DNA of 64,000 nucleotides, from NCBI RefSeq assembly GCF_902498845.1, contig NZ_CABVLM010000004.1, positions 1-64,000 of the forward strand, written 5' to 3'. This document shows, one piece after another, positions 7,950 through 16,148 of the stretch. The notes under the pieces are model-generated. The model was given only the letters and a program-made list of their open reading frames with translations, searched no databases and was not told the DNA's origin. The translations under genes were made by a program, and so were the position numbers. This stretch comes from Pseudoalteromonas rhizosphaerae. Lineage in GTDB: Bacteria; Pseudomonadota; Gammaproteobacteria; Enterobacterales; Alteromonadaceae. Within the stretch, counting starts at the first letter, position 1. Every line of letters begins with the position of its first letter.

Positions 7950-8070
7950 TTGGAATGGGGCGAGACGAGTTATATTTAAAACCCGTCTATGGACAGTCAT
8001 GAGTTAGGCTGAAGGGCGGTTCTGTGCCATGAGCAGTCATTCATAATCAACTCGTTTCTGCCCCAAAGTT
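7950..8070. repeat. Imperfect palindromic element in the 7848-8174 gap
   Basis: ggggcgagacgagtt (7957-7971) is complementary, with small differences, to aactcgtttctgcccc (8050-8065), enclosing related inner segments (atggacagtcatgag and ccatgagcagtcat). The gtgccatgagc stretch also matches the reverse complement of the repeat at 3563-3573, so this is probably another member of the same dispersed family. I see no gene in the gap. Confidence 0.45.
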
Positions 8071-8174
8071 TGATACAACTCAGAACTTTTTCGTTCACTA
8101 TAATAATAATAACACTTTACACTATGTTCTTTTATATGTAGTGTATTTGTGTGTTATATAAATAGGTTAGTGCA

Positions 8175-8543
8175 ATGTTGGTTACAGATTATCTTCACCG
8201 CTCATTTATCCCACTATTTAAGGAACCTGAAGGGCAAGCAGTATGGGCCTTCCTTCAAAAGCCAGAAAATATTATTCGTATTGAAACCGCTGTTTATCTA
8301 GGAAAGAGTCCTCTTGAAGCTCTTACTCCCGAGCTATTAAAGTTAGATATACTGATGTCAAATGATGAAGACAAAGTAAATAGGCTGAAACAGCTCATTG
8401 GATCGTTAGTCAAATTCCTGTTGTGTCATCAGATTGGAGGCTACGAGTTAAAGCCAAGTAAGGTTAATATCACCGCTCAAGACGATAGACCACTGCTTTT
8501 CAAGACGGCTGCCACATATAAAATATTGAAGTATCAATCTTAA
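8175..8543 (+). CDS. Hypothetical protein
   Basis: A 122-aa protein with no signal peptide, no membrane segment and no family that I recognise. It is mostly helical in appearance, with charged stretches such as MSNDEDKVNRLKQLIGSLVKF in the middle. It is followed after 45 nt by another small unknown gene on the same strand, so the two may form an operon. Their place inside the repeat-bracketed island beside Gabija suggests an accessory (possibly toxin-antitoxin or defence) role, but nothing in the sequence proves it. Codon use and the coherent frame make it likely to be real. Confidence 0.55.
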   Translation: MLVTDYLHRSFIPLFKEPEGQAVWAFLQKPENIIRIETAVYLGKSPLEALTPELLKLDILMSNDEDKVNRLKQLIGSLVKFLLCHQIGGYELKPSKVNITAQDDRPLLFKTAATYKILKYQS

Positions 8544-8588
8544 CACACTGATTTAGTGAAACTACAAGTTTTAAATGAAGGTTATTAG

Positions 8589-8891
8589 ATGAGCAAATTA
8601 ACTATCGACATCGATTTTTTAAAAAAATTAAAAGTAGAAAACCCTGTCTATATTCGTAAAGTGATTGCCTCTCTCCGCGGTTATGAAGAGTCTACTGTGG
8701 TTTTTGGAAATACAGGCATTGGCCGTACACCCCACTATGAAGTCACACTTCCAAATGGAACTAGGTTGACAAAAAATGGAGTTAACCATGAGCCATTTAA
8801 ATTTGATGATGATACGCCAAAAGAGGAGCGTTTCTTTAACCCCAACAATGTATCAAGATCGTTTTCTCTAAGTGAACTAAAGAGCCTTTAA
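8589..8891 (+). CDS. Hypothetical protein
   Basis: A 100-aa protein, preceded by aagg 9 nt upstream of the ATG. The N-terminal half is basic (FLKKLKVENPVYIRKVIASLRGYEES). A central stretch HYEVTLPNGTRLTKNGVNHEPFKFDDD is followed by NPNNVSRSFSLSELKSL. No known domain recognised. The basic N terminus and the S-x-S-L-x-E-L tail could suit a small partner or antidote protein, which is speculation. It is probably transcribed with the gene at 8175-8543. Confidence 0.5.
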   Translation: MSKLTIDIDFLKKLKVENPVYIRKVIASLRGYEESTVVFGNTGIGRTPHYEVTLPNGTRLTKNGVNHEPFKFDDDTPKEERFFNPNNVSRSFSLSELKSL

Positions 8892-9016
8892 AGATACGGG
8901 GACATCTTTTTGCCAGCCGCAAATACTGGTAGAAAGATAAAGGTCTTGGTAAGTCAGAGGAAACCTGCACTAATTATTCTTTTCCATACGCGTGTCAGAT
9001 CGTACTGTTCTGACAC

Positions 9017-9100
9017 GTTTCTGTCCAAAAACGAGTTTTTCTGGCCGTCTGCTTCTCGCTCCAAACAGAACTTCGTGAGTGTGCCATAAGCCGATATTGA
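9017..9100 (-). repeat. Copy B of the dispersed repeat, inverted relative to 3553-3640
   Basis: The 22-nt stretch at 9017-9038 is the exact reverse complement of 3615-3636, and similarity continues with interruptions to about 9090 (gtctgct, ctcgct, cttcg, gtgccataagc). Together the two copies bracket the 5.4-kb segment with gajAB, the GNAT gene and two small genes. A separate hairpin, tgtcag...ctgaca, at 8994-9014 could end transcription from the gene at 8589. Confidence 0.65.
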
Positions 9101-9120
9101 CTCTACTAGGATATAAAAAT

Positions 9121-9915
9121 TCACTTTAGTTTGTTGTATCTGTTCGGAGTTATTCCTAAAATTTCTTTAAAATCTCGAATAAGGTGAGATTGATCAACAT
9201 ATTCCAATTGGGTAACAATATCTAAGATGCTAACGGAGTTGGTTTCAAGTTCATCTAAAACCCTACTAAGTCTGTACTTACGTATAAGCCATTTAGGACT
9301 AAGACCTACATATTCTGAGAAGTGTCGCTGAACAGATCGTGAAGAGATGTTAGCATAGCTTGCTACTTGCTTAACTGTACAAATATTTTCATTATTTTTG
9401 ATCAATGAGACCAAACTTTGAGTGATAGCTTTTGACTTAGTGATCGGTTGAACAAAAGAAGCAAGATTATCATGAATATAGCTAATAACCTCTAAATCGT
9501 TTTCATGTTCATATAAAGATATTAAATTATTTACGAAATCTAAGCCAAATATCTTTTTGGCTAGTACCTCTTTATTAACATAATCTTCAATCGGCAGAGG
9601 TAAAAGTTCCTTTAAGGCTCCAGTTTCAAATTTCACACCTATTATTCGTCCTACCCCTTCCATTTTATAAGAGTATTTTTTGCTCACAGGCCCCAATAAC
9701 TTAACCCCTTCTTTACTGATAATTAAGTGAAAATTTGGATCTGGTAAGTTTTGTTGAGTATGAGTTTTTTGCTCTTCTAAGTTCCAATTCACAAACCAAA
9801 ATTGTTCAATAAACCCATTAAAAAGGTCACTTGGAAAATATCTACGTAAGTGATAGTTCTCTTCACTCACCTGACGGTGTAATACCCCTTTTATTTCTTC
9901 ATTATTTATTTTCAA
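9121..9915 (-). CDS. AraC-family transcriptional regulator
   Basis: A 264-aa protein. The N-terminal part (YFPSDLFNGFIEQFWFVNWNLEE...LPDPNFHLIIS) has the look of the DUF6597 sensor domain. The C-terminal part (about 165-260) is an AraC double helix-turn-helix: VKQVASYANISSRSVQRHFSEYVGLSPKWLIRKYRL and ILDIVTQLEYVDQSHLIRDFKEILGITPNRYN. The frame opens with TTG at 9915, with no good Shine-Dalgarno sequence; an internal GTG in the HRQVSEEN region is an alternative start. It is divergent from the DUF3224 gene at 10014, with a 98-bp shared promoter region, so it probably controls that gene. Confidence 0.85.
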   Translation of the reverse strand: MKINNEEIKGVLHRQVSEENYHLRRYFPSDLFNGFIEQFWFVNWNLEEQKTHTQQNLPDPNFHLIISKEGVKLLGPVSKKYSYKMEGVGRIIGVKFETGALKELLPLPIEDYVNKEVLAKKIFGLDFVNNLISLYEHENDLEVISYIHDNLASFVQPITKSKAITQSLVSLIKNNENICTVKQVASYANISSRSVQRHFSEYVGLSPKWLIRKYRLSRVLDELETNSVSILDIVTQLEYVDQSHLIRDFKEILGITPNRYNKLK

Positions 9916-10013
9916 ATCTGATCAGTCTTTTGTTTATTGTCGCGTTTTTACTATATCAAGCAACTAATAACGTAGTAACATTTTTTTGTTAGGTTGATTA
10001 AAAGGAAAAAACT

Positions 10014-10388
10014 ATGGAGTTAAAAGGTACATTTCAAATTACCGACTGGCAAGAAACCGTTGAACAAGAATTTGAAAAGGGTAAGAAATTGAGTGCCGCA
10101 TTGGTACAACAAGCTTACTCAGGTGATATTAATGGTAATAGCGAAGTAAGGTATCAGCTTTACTACAGCGAAAGTGGTGATGCTCTGTTCAACGGATTTG
10201 AAACCATTACATATGATAAAAACAATGAACAAGTTTTACTCACAATAAAACATGATGGAAGATTTGAGAGTGGAATTGCATCAAGCGAATTTACTATAGT
10301 TGATAGTAGCCATGAAAATAACCTAGTAGGTAAAAGTGGCACCTTCAGCTCCATAGAAGGAGGGAAAGCCACCTACCAAATTTCATAA
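10014..10388 (+). CDS. DUF3224 domain protein
   Basis: A 124-aa single-domain protein. ELKGTFQITDWQE at the start, AALVQQAYSGDINGNSEVRYQLYY and SGDALFNGFETITY in the middle, and LVGKSGTFSSIEGGKATYQI at the end follow the DUF3224 pattern (a lipocalin-like small beta-barrel of unknown function). AAAGGA lies 8 nt upstream of the ATG. It is divergent from the AraC-family gene, which is likely its regulator. It is cytosolic: no signal peptide. Confidence 0.75.
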   Translation: MELKGTFQITDWQETVEQEFEKGKKLSAALVQQAYSGDINGNSEVRYQLYYSESGDALFNGFETITYDKNNEQVLLTIKHDGRFESGIASSEFTIVDSSHENNLVGKSGTFSSIEGGKATYQIS

Positions 10389-10560
10389 ATTCTTTACAAA
10401 GCGGACAATAGTATTACGTCCGCTTATCCCTCATAGCAGCCTATTAGCTGAACTCTAAATAGTGTTAGAACAGATATTTGTTACTCCAGCTTATGCAACT
10501 TAACCGGCTTAAACCAAGCTAACTTGGTTGATTTTTTAAGCCTTAGTTTTTAAACTTTGA

Positions 10561-10627
10561 CCTAGCACCTAGCACCTAGCACCTAGCACCTAGCACCTAG
10601 CACCTAGCACCTAGCACCTAGCACCTA
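10561..10627. repeat. Perfect 7-bp tandem repeat, about 9.6 copies
   Basis: The unit CCTAGCA is repeated without a mismatch between the convergent ends of the DUF3224 gene and ldhA. It ends 10 bp from the ldhA stop. This is a simple-sequence minisatellite that can change copy number by slippage. It lies outside coding sequence, so phase variation of a protein is not expected. Confidence 0.95.
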
Positions 10628-10637
10628 AATCAACCCC

Positions 10638-11627
10638 TTATTTAACTTCATTACTTAGTGGTTGGTTATTGGCGAACTCAAGTGCATTATTTACGGTGAT
10701 TTGCGCAATTTCACTTAATGCTTCTTTGGTAAAAAAGCCTTGGTGGCCGGTGACCAGTACGTTTGGAAAACTTACCAAACGCGAAAACACATCGTCTTGC
10801 ATAATTTCATCACTGCGGTCTTTAAAGAATAGTTCTGACTCTTGTTCGTACACATCTAGCCCTAAATAACCCAATTTTTTAGTTTTAAGTGCGCCAATAC
10901 AGGCTTTGCTATCAACTAATGCGCCGCGGGAAGTGTTTATAAGCATCACCCCTTGCTTCATTTTGGCAAAAGCGTGTTCGTTGATCATATGATGAGTTTG
11001 CTCGGTTAACGGGCAGTGCAAAGAGATCACATCGCTTTGACTTAATAAAGTGTCTAGATCACAAATTGTATAATTGCCTGGTACTGCATAAGGGTCGCAA
11101 ACCAATACATTTGCACCAAAGCCATTGAGTATATTTACTAAAGCCAAGCCAATTTTTCCACAGCCAATGATACCAATGGTTTTCTTGAATAAGTTAAAGC
11201 CAAGCAAGCCATTTAAATCAAAATTATCTTCACGGATACGGTTATAGGCTTTGTGAGTTTTGCGATTGAGGGTAAGCATTAATGCTACACAGTGCTCTGC
11301 AACTGCCTCAGGACTGTAAGCGGGTACTCGGCATACTTTGATGTTATGGGCATGTGCCGCAGCTAGGTCAACGTTATTAAAGCCAGCACAGCGTAATAAA
11401 ATACATTTCACGCCGAATTGAGCAAGCTGATCAATAACCGTTTTATCAACGATATCGTTTACAAATACGCATACAGCATCAAAGCCTTGGCTAAGTATGG
11501 CACTTTTCGCATCAAGAGATTGTTCAAAACGGGTTAATTTGATACGTGTTTGATTGTTTAAACAGGCATCAAAAGATGCATGTTCATATTTTTGCGAACT
11601 GAAAAGCGCTACCGTTAGTTGCATCAT
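10638..11627 (-). CDS. ldhA: D-lactate dehydrogenase (LdhA-type 2-hydroxyacid dehydrogenase)
   Basis: A 329-aa protein, the same length as E. coli LdhA. The NAD-binding Rossmann motif is IGIIGCGKIGLALV (about residues 150-163). The catalytic Arg is in INTSRGALVD (about 235), the Glu in GLDVYEQES (about 264) and the His in VTGHQGFFT (about 296). It reduces pyruvate to D-lactate with NADH in fermentation. The 5' end overlaps the glutathione peroxidase gene by 44 nt on the same strand, so the two are co-transcribed. The start could be either of two adjacent ATG codons (11627 or 11624). Confidence 0.92.
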   Translation of the reverse strand: MMQLTVALFSSQKYEHASFDACLNNQTRIKLTRFEQSLDAKSAILSQGFDAVCVFVNDIVDKTVIDQLAQFGVKCILLRCAGFNNVDLAAAHAHNIKVCRVPAYSPEAVAEHCVALMLTLNRKTHKAYNRIREDNFDLNGLLGFNLFKKTIGIIGCGKIGLALVNILNGFGANVLVCDPYAVPGNYTICDLDTLLSQSDVISLHCPLTEQTHHMINEHAFAKMKQGVMLINTSRGALVDSKACIGALKTKKLGYLGLDVYEQESELFFKDRSDEIMQDDVFSRLVSFPNVLVTGHQGFFTKEALSEIAQITVNNALEFANNQPLSNEVK

Positions 11628-12105
11628 TAATATTACTCTCTATGACCTGTTTCAAGGTGTCGGGTTTAGTGCGCGGTGCATAACGTACCGCCAATTGTCC
11701 CTCAGAGTTTATTAGAAACTTGGTGAAATTCCATTTTATAGCACGATTTTGTGCAATTCCTCGGGTATGTGCTTTTAAATAGTTAAATAACGGGTGAGCA
11801 TCAGGGCCATTGACCATTACTTTACTAAACACAGGAAAACTAACATTAAACTGTTGTTGATAAAAGTCTTTAATATCAATGTTGTCTATTGGCTCATTGT
11901 AGTCAAATTGATTGCACGGAAATGCCAGCACAGTAAAACCATTCGCTTTATATTGCTGATATAGTTTCTCGAGTGCGCTTAACTGCACCGAAAAGTTACA
12001 CTTACTGGCGGTATTGACGATTAAAATCGTTTTGCCTTTTAACTGACTTAAGGCAAAATTTTCGCCGTTATAAAGCGGGGCACTGAATTGATATATGCTA
12101 TCCAT
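11584..12105 (-). CDS. Glutathione peroxidase family protein
   Basis: A 173-aa thioredoxin-fold peroxidase. The active-site Cys is in NTASKCNFSVQ (about residue 36), the Gln in FPCNQFDYNEP (about 70), and the Trp-Asn pair in KWNFTKFLI. The catalytic tetrad Cys-Gln-Trp-Asn is therefore complete. It is the cysteine rather than selenocysteine type, and probably uses thioredoxin or glutathione to reduce peroxides. AGGT lies 6 nt before the ATG. It is the first gene of a two-gene operon with ldhA and is divergent from the dehydrogenase at 12228. Confidence 0.9.
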   Translation of the reverse strand: MDSIYQFSAPLYNGENFALSQLKGKTILIVNTASKCNFSVQLSALEKLYQQYKANGFTVLAFPCNQFDYNEPIDNIDIKDFYQQQFNVSFPVFSKVMVNGPDAHPLFNYLKAHTRGIAQNRAIKWNFTKFLINSEGQLAVRYAPRTKPDTLKQVIESNINDATNGSAFQFAKI

Positions 12106-12227
12106 AGGTTACCTATTTTGTGTCGTCCATGAAGAAATTTAATGAAGACTTTTTCATTCGCTTTTTTACTGTTCGGTTGAGATAATCAAATTATCTTTTT
12201 AAGTTACCACTGAAATAGGTCAATTTT

Positions 12228-13109
12228 ATGTCAATGAAAGTCGCATTTATCGGTTTAGGTGTAATGGGTTATCCAATGGCGGGTCATTTAGCAACTGCCG
12301 GTCATCAAATAACCGTGTATAACCGTACCACAGCAAAAGCACAGCAATGGGCAGAAAAATACGCAGGTCAGGTGGCATTAACGCCAGCAAAAGCCGCAGA
12401 ACATGCAGATATCGTATTTATGTGTGTAGGTAACGATGATGATTTACGCTCAGTCGTTTATGGTGCTGACGGGGTGATTAAAGGTATGCAAGCAGGCACT
12501 ATTTTAGTCGATCACACTACGACTTCAGCCGAAGTTGCGCGCGAAGTATCCGCTAATGCGGCACTAAAAGATATTGCGTTTATTGATGCGCCAGTATCGG
12601 GTGGTCAAGCTGGTGCTGAAAATGGTGTATTAACAGTCATGGCTGGTGGCGACTCAGCAGTGTTTGCAAAAGTACAACCAGTTATGGCGGCATTTAGCCG
12701 TTTTAGCCAGTTACTTGGCGAAGTTGGCTCTGGGCAGTTGTGTAAGATGGTTAATCAAATCTGTATCGCGGGCGTTGTACAAGGCTTGGCCGAGGGCTTA
12801 CATTTTGCCAAACAAGCAGGCCTTGATGGCGAAAAAGTCATTGAGACGATTGCAAAAGGTGCGGCTGGTTCATGGCAAATGGAAAACCGTTACAAAACCA
12901 TGTGGGCAGGTGAGTACGAATTTGGTTTTGCTGTTGATTGGATGCGTAAAGATTTAGGTATTGCGTTAGATGAAGCAAAAAATAATGGTGCCACTTTACC
13001 AATGACCGCGACGGTCGATCAGTACTACGCTGACGTACAAGCACTTGGTGGTGGGCGTTTTGACACATCAAGCTTATTGGCGCGCATCGAAGCGTTACAT
13101 AAAAAATAG
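12228..13109 (+). CDS. Beta-hydroxyacid dehydrogenase (3-hydroxyisobutyrate / succinic semialdehyde reductase type)
   Basis: A 293-aa NAD(P)-dependent dehydrogenase. The N-terminal Rossmann motif is VAFIGLGVMGYPMAGHL (about residues 4-20). The family substrate loop is IDAPVSGGQAGAENGVLTVMAGG (about 124-146). The catalytic Lys is in GQLCKMVNQ (about 172), and KDLGIAL and DTSSL lie near the end. The substrate could be 3-hydroxyisobutyrate, tartronate semialdehyde or succinic semialdehyde; the sequence does not decide. It is a single gene, divergent from the glutathione peroxidase operon. A second ATG at 12234 is possible. Confidence 0.85.
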   Translation: MSMKVAFIGLGVMGYPMAGHLATAGHQITVYNRTTAKAQQWAEKYAGQVALTPAKAAEHADIVFMCVGNDDDLRSVVYGADGVIKGMQAGTILVDHTTTSAEVAREVSANAALKDIAFIDAPVSGGQAGAENGVLTVMAGGDSAVFAKVQPVMAAFSRFSQLLGEVGSGQLCKMVNQICIAGVVQGLAEGLHFAKQAGLDGEKVIETIAKGAAGSWQMENRYKTMWAGEYEFGFAVDWMRKDLGIALDEAKNNGATLPMTATVDQYYADVQALGGGRFDTSSLLARIEALHKK

Positions 13110-13143
13110 ATAATCAGAGCGTCGGATAATAAGTCTATCTCCA

Positions 13144-13213
13144 GCAAGTAAATTAAACGCTAACTGTCTTAAATTTACTTGCATAAGCCCGCAATTAGCG
13201 GGTAGATGTGGCT
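13144..13213. other. Cluster of hairpins in the 13110-13351 gap
   Basis: An 11-bp perfect inverted repeat (gcaagtaaatt at 13144-13154, aatttacttgc at 13172-13182) is followed by a nested structure: ataagcc/ggcttat enclosing cccgc-aatta-gcggg at 13188-13202. No T-run follows, so these are not ordinary terminators. They could be a small structured RNA or a palindromic repeat. Confidence 0.4.
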
Positions 13214-13249
13214 TATTATTCCTGAAATCTCCAGTTACGTAATCACTGA

Positions 13250-13273
13250 CCCAAACATTGTTTGGGTTTTTTT
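13250..13273 (+). terminator. Rho-independent terminator
   Basis: cccaaaca-ttg-tttggg followed by TTTTTTT. It lies 140 bp after the dehydrogenase gene and just upstream of the next operon. Confidence 0.8.
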
Positions 13274-13351
13274 ATAAAAATTAATTTTTCTTAAGGTTTA
13301 TTTAAGTTTTGCTCGTTAGATTTTACCCATAGTCTAAAAAGAGCGAACACT

Positions 13352-13990
13352 ATGCAATCACTTCAAGTTACTAACTTGCCTGTTACCAACACACATGATT
13401 ATGTGTGTGCTAATGCAAACATGCCATTTCGTGTGCAATTAGAGCAAGTCGTTAAAGCGAGTTTTGCCAGAGCTTACGGCGCCAATATTAAGCAGTTTAT
13501 GCCGGTGTTATGCCAATTAAGTATTGCCGCTGATTCTTGCACGCTGGGACTTAGAGCTGCTACTCAATCACTTTTTATCGAGCAATACTTACCAGAGCCG
13601 ATTGAATACTTTGTTGATGTACCGAGGGAAGATATTTACGAGCTTGGTAATTTATGCTCAACAAATCGCAAAGCTACTCTCGCTCATTTTGTACTAATGA
13701 ATGAAGCACTTTATCAAATTGGCGCAAAACGTTTGGTATTTTGTGCCACTGCAAAGGTTAGAGCATTATTAAAAATGCTCTCAGTTAATTGCACTGAAAT
13801 TGCATTAGCCAATAGTCAGGCACTTGATAACCCAGCAGATTGGGGGACTTATTATGAAAATAAACCAACACTGTGTGTGGTTGATTTAGCGGCTGCTCAT
13901 GATTGCGTAATAAACACACCTCATTTGTTTAATATTAAACAGCACTATCATCAAGCGAGTTGCCAACTAGCATCGCAATTGGAGGCATAA
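13352..13990 (+). CDS. Thermostable hemolysin family protein (GNAT-like), first gene of a ten-gene operon
   Basis: A 212-aa soluble protein. VVKASFARAYGANIKQFMPVLC, LGLRAATQSLFIEQYLPEPIE and the later IYELGNLCSTNR match the thermostable hemolysin family (PF12261). That family was named for a Vibrio hemolysin but has a GNAT/autoinducer-synthase-like layout (established family relation, from memory). The following ATG overlaps its stop (TAATG), so it is coupled to an AMP-ligase, a diiron protein and an SDR. I infer an acyl-transfer role in a small biosynthetic pathway rather than a pore-forming toxin. No signal peptide is seen, which fits an enzyme. Confidence 0.8.
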   Translation: MQSLQVTNLPVTNTHDYVCANANMPFRVQLEQVVKASFARAYGANIKQFMPVLCQLSIAADSCTLGLRAATQSLFIEQYLPEPIEYFVDVPREDIYELGNLCSTNRKATLAHFVLMNEALYQIGAKRLVFCATAKVRALLKMLSVNCTEIALANSQALDNPADWGTYYENKPTLCVVDLAAAHDCVINTPHLFNIKQHYHQASCQLASQLEA

Positions 13991-15462
13991 TGGGGTTTTT
14001 ATCGAAATTACCACACGCAGCGCTTGATACTGTGATTGTTGATCATCATGACCAACAAATGCAGCCGATCAGTAAACAGATGCTGATGCAAGCAGTGGCA
14101 GAGTTAATTATCGACTTTAAAGCGCTTGATATGTCAGCCGTGGCGTTTGTAATGGACAATACGCCTGCTTGGTTAATTGTTGACTTTGCATTGATTGAGT
14201 TACAACAAGTAAGCATTCCGCTGCCGACCTTTTTTAGCCCACAACAGCTAACTAATAGCGTGAATAAAAGCGGCGTTTCGCATTTTATCAGCGACACCCC
14301 CTGTGAACTTGACGGGTTAGAATGTATTGCGACCTTGAGCGTGTTAACCCGCTACCCGCTTTATATCTATAAAGTAAGCGCGTCGAGCCCTACAACATTT
14401 TTTACAGATACCCAAAAAGTGACGTTTACTTCAGGCTCTACCGGTGAGCCAAAGGGAGTGTGTTTATCTTTACAAAGTCAATTACAAGTGGCGACCTCAT
14501 TGCATAAAAAAATAGCGATAAAACAGCCAAAACATCTGTGTTTATTACCTTTGCCAGTATTACTTGAAAACATTGCAGGGGTTTTTGCACCGTTATTAGC
14601 CGCAGGTGAAGTGCATGTTATGACACTGCCAGAATTAGGCTTCTCTGGGGCAAAATTAAATGATGCCAGTCAACTGATCAATGCCATTGATCGTGTGCAA
14701 CCGAATACGCTTATTTTGGTGCCAGAATTATTGACCTGTTTAGTTTGGTTTGCCAAGCAGGGATGGACAGTACCAAAGAGCCTGAAATTTATTGCCGTTG
14801 GTGGCGCTGTACTCAGCAGTGAATTGATCACTGTGGCGCGTAGTTTAGGGTTACCAGTTTATCAAGGTTATGGTTTATCTGAAGCTTCATCAGTGGTGAG
14901 CTTAAACACGCCAAATGATGATGACATAGAGTGTGCAGGGCGGGTGTTAAATCACTTGCAAAGCAAACTGGTAGACGGGCAGCTATTTATTAAAGGACCC
15001 TTATTTTTAGGCTATTTAGGTCAACAACCCCATGATCAAACGAGTTGGTATGCAACCGGTGATTTGGTTGATCAACAACAAGGTCGGTTAACTATTAAGG
15101 GGCGTTTAAAAAACCAAATTATTACTAGTTTTGGGCGCAACATCAGCGCTGAGTGGCCTGAATCTTTGCTACTCAGTAACAGTGAAGTACAACAAGCTGT
15201 TGTCTTTGGTGAAGGTAAAGCGCATTTAGTAGCACTTATTTATGCATCAGTAAATATGACTGATGAGGTATTAGCCGAGCATTGTAGAGGTATTAACGCA
15301 CAATTACCTGAATATGCCCAAATTAAAACATTTCATCGCTTAGCTGAACCACTTACTGCAGAGCGGGGATTATTAACCAGTAATAACCGCCCTAAACGCC
15401 AAGCAATAGCAAACTATTATCATGCACAACTAACAGCACTGTACAGTGAGGCAATATTATGA
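13990..15462 (+). CDS. AMP-dependent acyl/aryl ligase
   Basis: A 490-aa ANL-superfamily ligase. A3 motif TFTSGSTGEPKGV (about residue 147), A5 YQGYGLSEASS (about 295), A7/A8 YATGDLVDQQQGRLTIKGRLKNQI (about 355-378) and a C-terminal Lys in RPKRQ. The start is ATG at 13990, preceded by GGAGG at 13981-13985; the frame extends upstream but without support. After the ligase hinge, NISAEWPE replaces the usual SPxEIE, as in other members of this hemolysin-linked group. It should activate a carboxylic acid, probably fatty, as an acyl-AMP for the neighbouring enzymes. It overlaps the next gene by ATGA. Confidence 0.85.
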   Translation: MGFLSKLPHAALDTVIVDHHDQQMQPISKQMLMQAVAELIIDFKALDMSAVAFVMDNTPAWLIVDFALIELQQVSIPLPTFFSPQQLTNSVNKSGVSHFISDTPCELDGLECIATLSVLTRYPLYIYKVSASSPTTFFTDTQKVTFTSGSTGEPKGVCLSLQSQLQVATSLHKKIAIKQPKHLCLLPLPVLLENIAGVFAPLLAAGEVHVMTLPELGFSGAKLNDASQLINAIDRVQPNTLILVPELLTCLVWFAKQGWTVPKSLKFIAVGGAVLSSELITVARSLGLPVYQGYGLSEASSVVSLNTPNDDDIECAGRVLNHLQSKLVDGQLFIKGPLFLGYLGQQPHDQTSWYATGDLVDQQQGRLTIKGRLKNQIITSFGRNISAEWPESLLLSNSEVQQAVVFGEGKAHLVALIYASVNMTDEVLAEHCRGINAQLPEYAQIKTFHRLAEPLTAERGLLTSNNRPKRQAIANYYHAQLTALYSEAIL

Positions 15463-16148
15463 GCAATTTTTTCGAGACATTAAAATCACAAACCCAAGCA
15501 GAACGCGAGTATTTACTGGCTGCACCGATCATTGCTCGAGTATTCAAGGGGCAAGTAAGCACAACTGAGTATGCTTCATTTTTAGCTCAAGCCTATCATC
15601 ACGTTAAACATACGGTGCCATTAATGATGGCCGTGGGCGCGAAATTATCGACTGAACAAGAGTGGATCCGCGAGGCTGTTGCACAATATATAGAAGAAGA
15701 AATAGGTCATCAAGAGTGGGTGCTCAATGATATTGCAGCCTGTGGTTTTGATAAACAACAAGTACGTCAAAGTGCTCCCAAATTTGCCACCGAGTTAATG
15801 GTTGCTTATGCCTACGATACAATTAATCGTGGTAATCCATTGGCATTTTTTGGCATGGTGCATGTACTCGAAGGTACTTCAATTGCGTTAGCCGATAATG
15901 CGGCAAGTAATATAGCCAATATGACCGGATTACCTAAAAAGGCATTTAGCTATTTAACATCTCATGGAGCTTTGGATATTGAGCATGTGAAGTTTTTTGA
16001 AGATCTGATGAATAAAATAGAGTCTCCTGCAGATCAACAAGCGATTGTGCATGCCGCTAAATGTTTTTATAAGTTATATGGCAATATTTTTCGTGAATTA
16101 GATACAGATCCACAGTTTGCAAGTAGCGACTTGGAGCAAACTGCATGA
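15459..16148 (+). CDS. Haem-oxygenase-like diiron oxidase family protein (TenA-like)
   Basis: A 229-aa all-helical protein. Likely metal-ligand motifs: AYHHVKHT (about residues 45-52), EEEIGHQEW (about 79-87), HVLEGTS (about 134-140) and HGALDIEHVKFFEDL (about 170-184). This His/Glu...ExxxH...E...HxxxDxxH set is the pattern of haem-oxygenase-like diiron oxygenases. The group includes fatty-acid decarboxylating and N-oxygenating enzymes, and is often mis-annotated as TenA regulator. Between an acyl ligase and an SDR, it probably oxidises the activated acid or its conjugate. The reaction itself is not predictable from sequence. Start and stop overlap both neighbours by ATGA. Confidence 0.8.
   Translation: MSNFFETLKSQTQAEREYLLAAPIIARVFKGQVSTTEYASFLAQAYHHVKHTVPLMMAVGAKLSTEQEWIREAVAQYIEEEIGHQEWVLNDIAACGFDKQQVRQSAPKFATELMVAYAYDTINRGNPLAFFGMVHVLEGTSIALADNAASNIANMTGLPKKAFSYLTSHGALDIEHVKFFEDLMNKIESPADQQAIVHAAKCFYKLYGNIFRELDTDPQFASSDLEQTA

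Noticed and set aside
10561..10627. CRISPR array
   Set aside because: The repeat unit is only 7 bp with no spacers; it is a simple tandem repeat.
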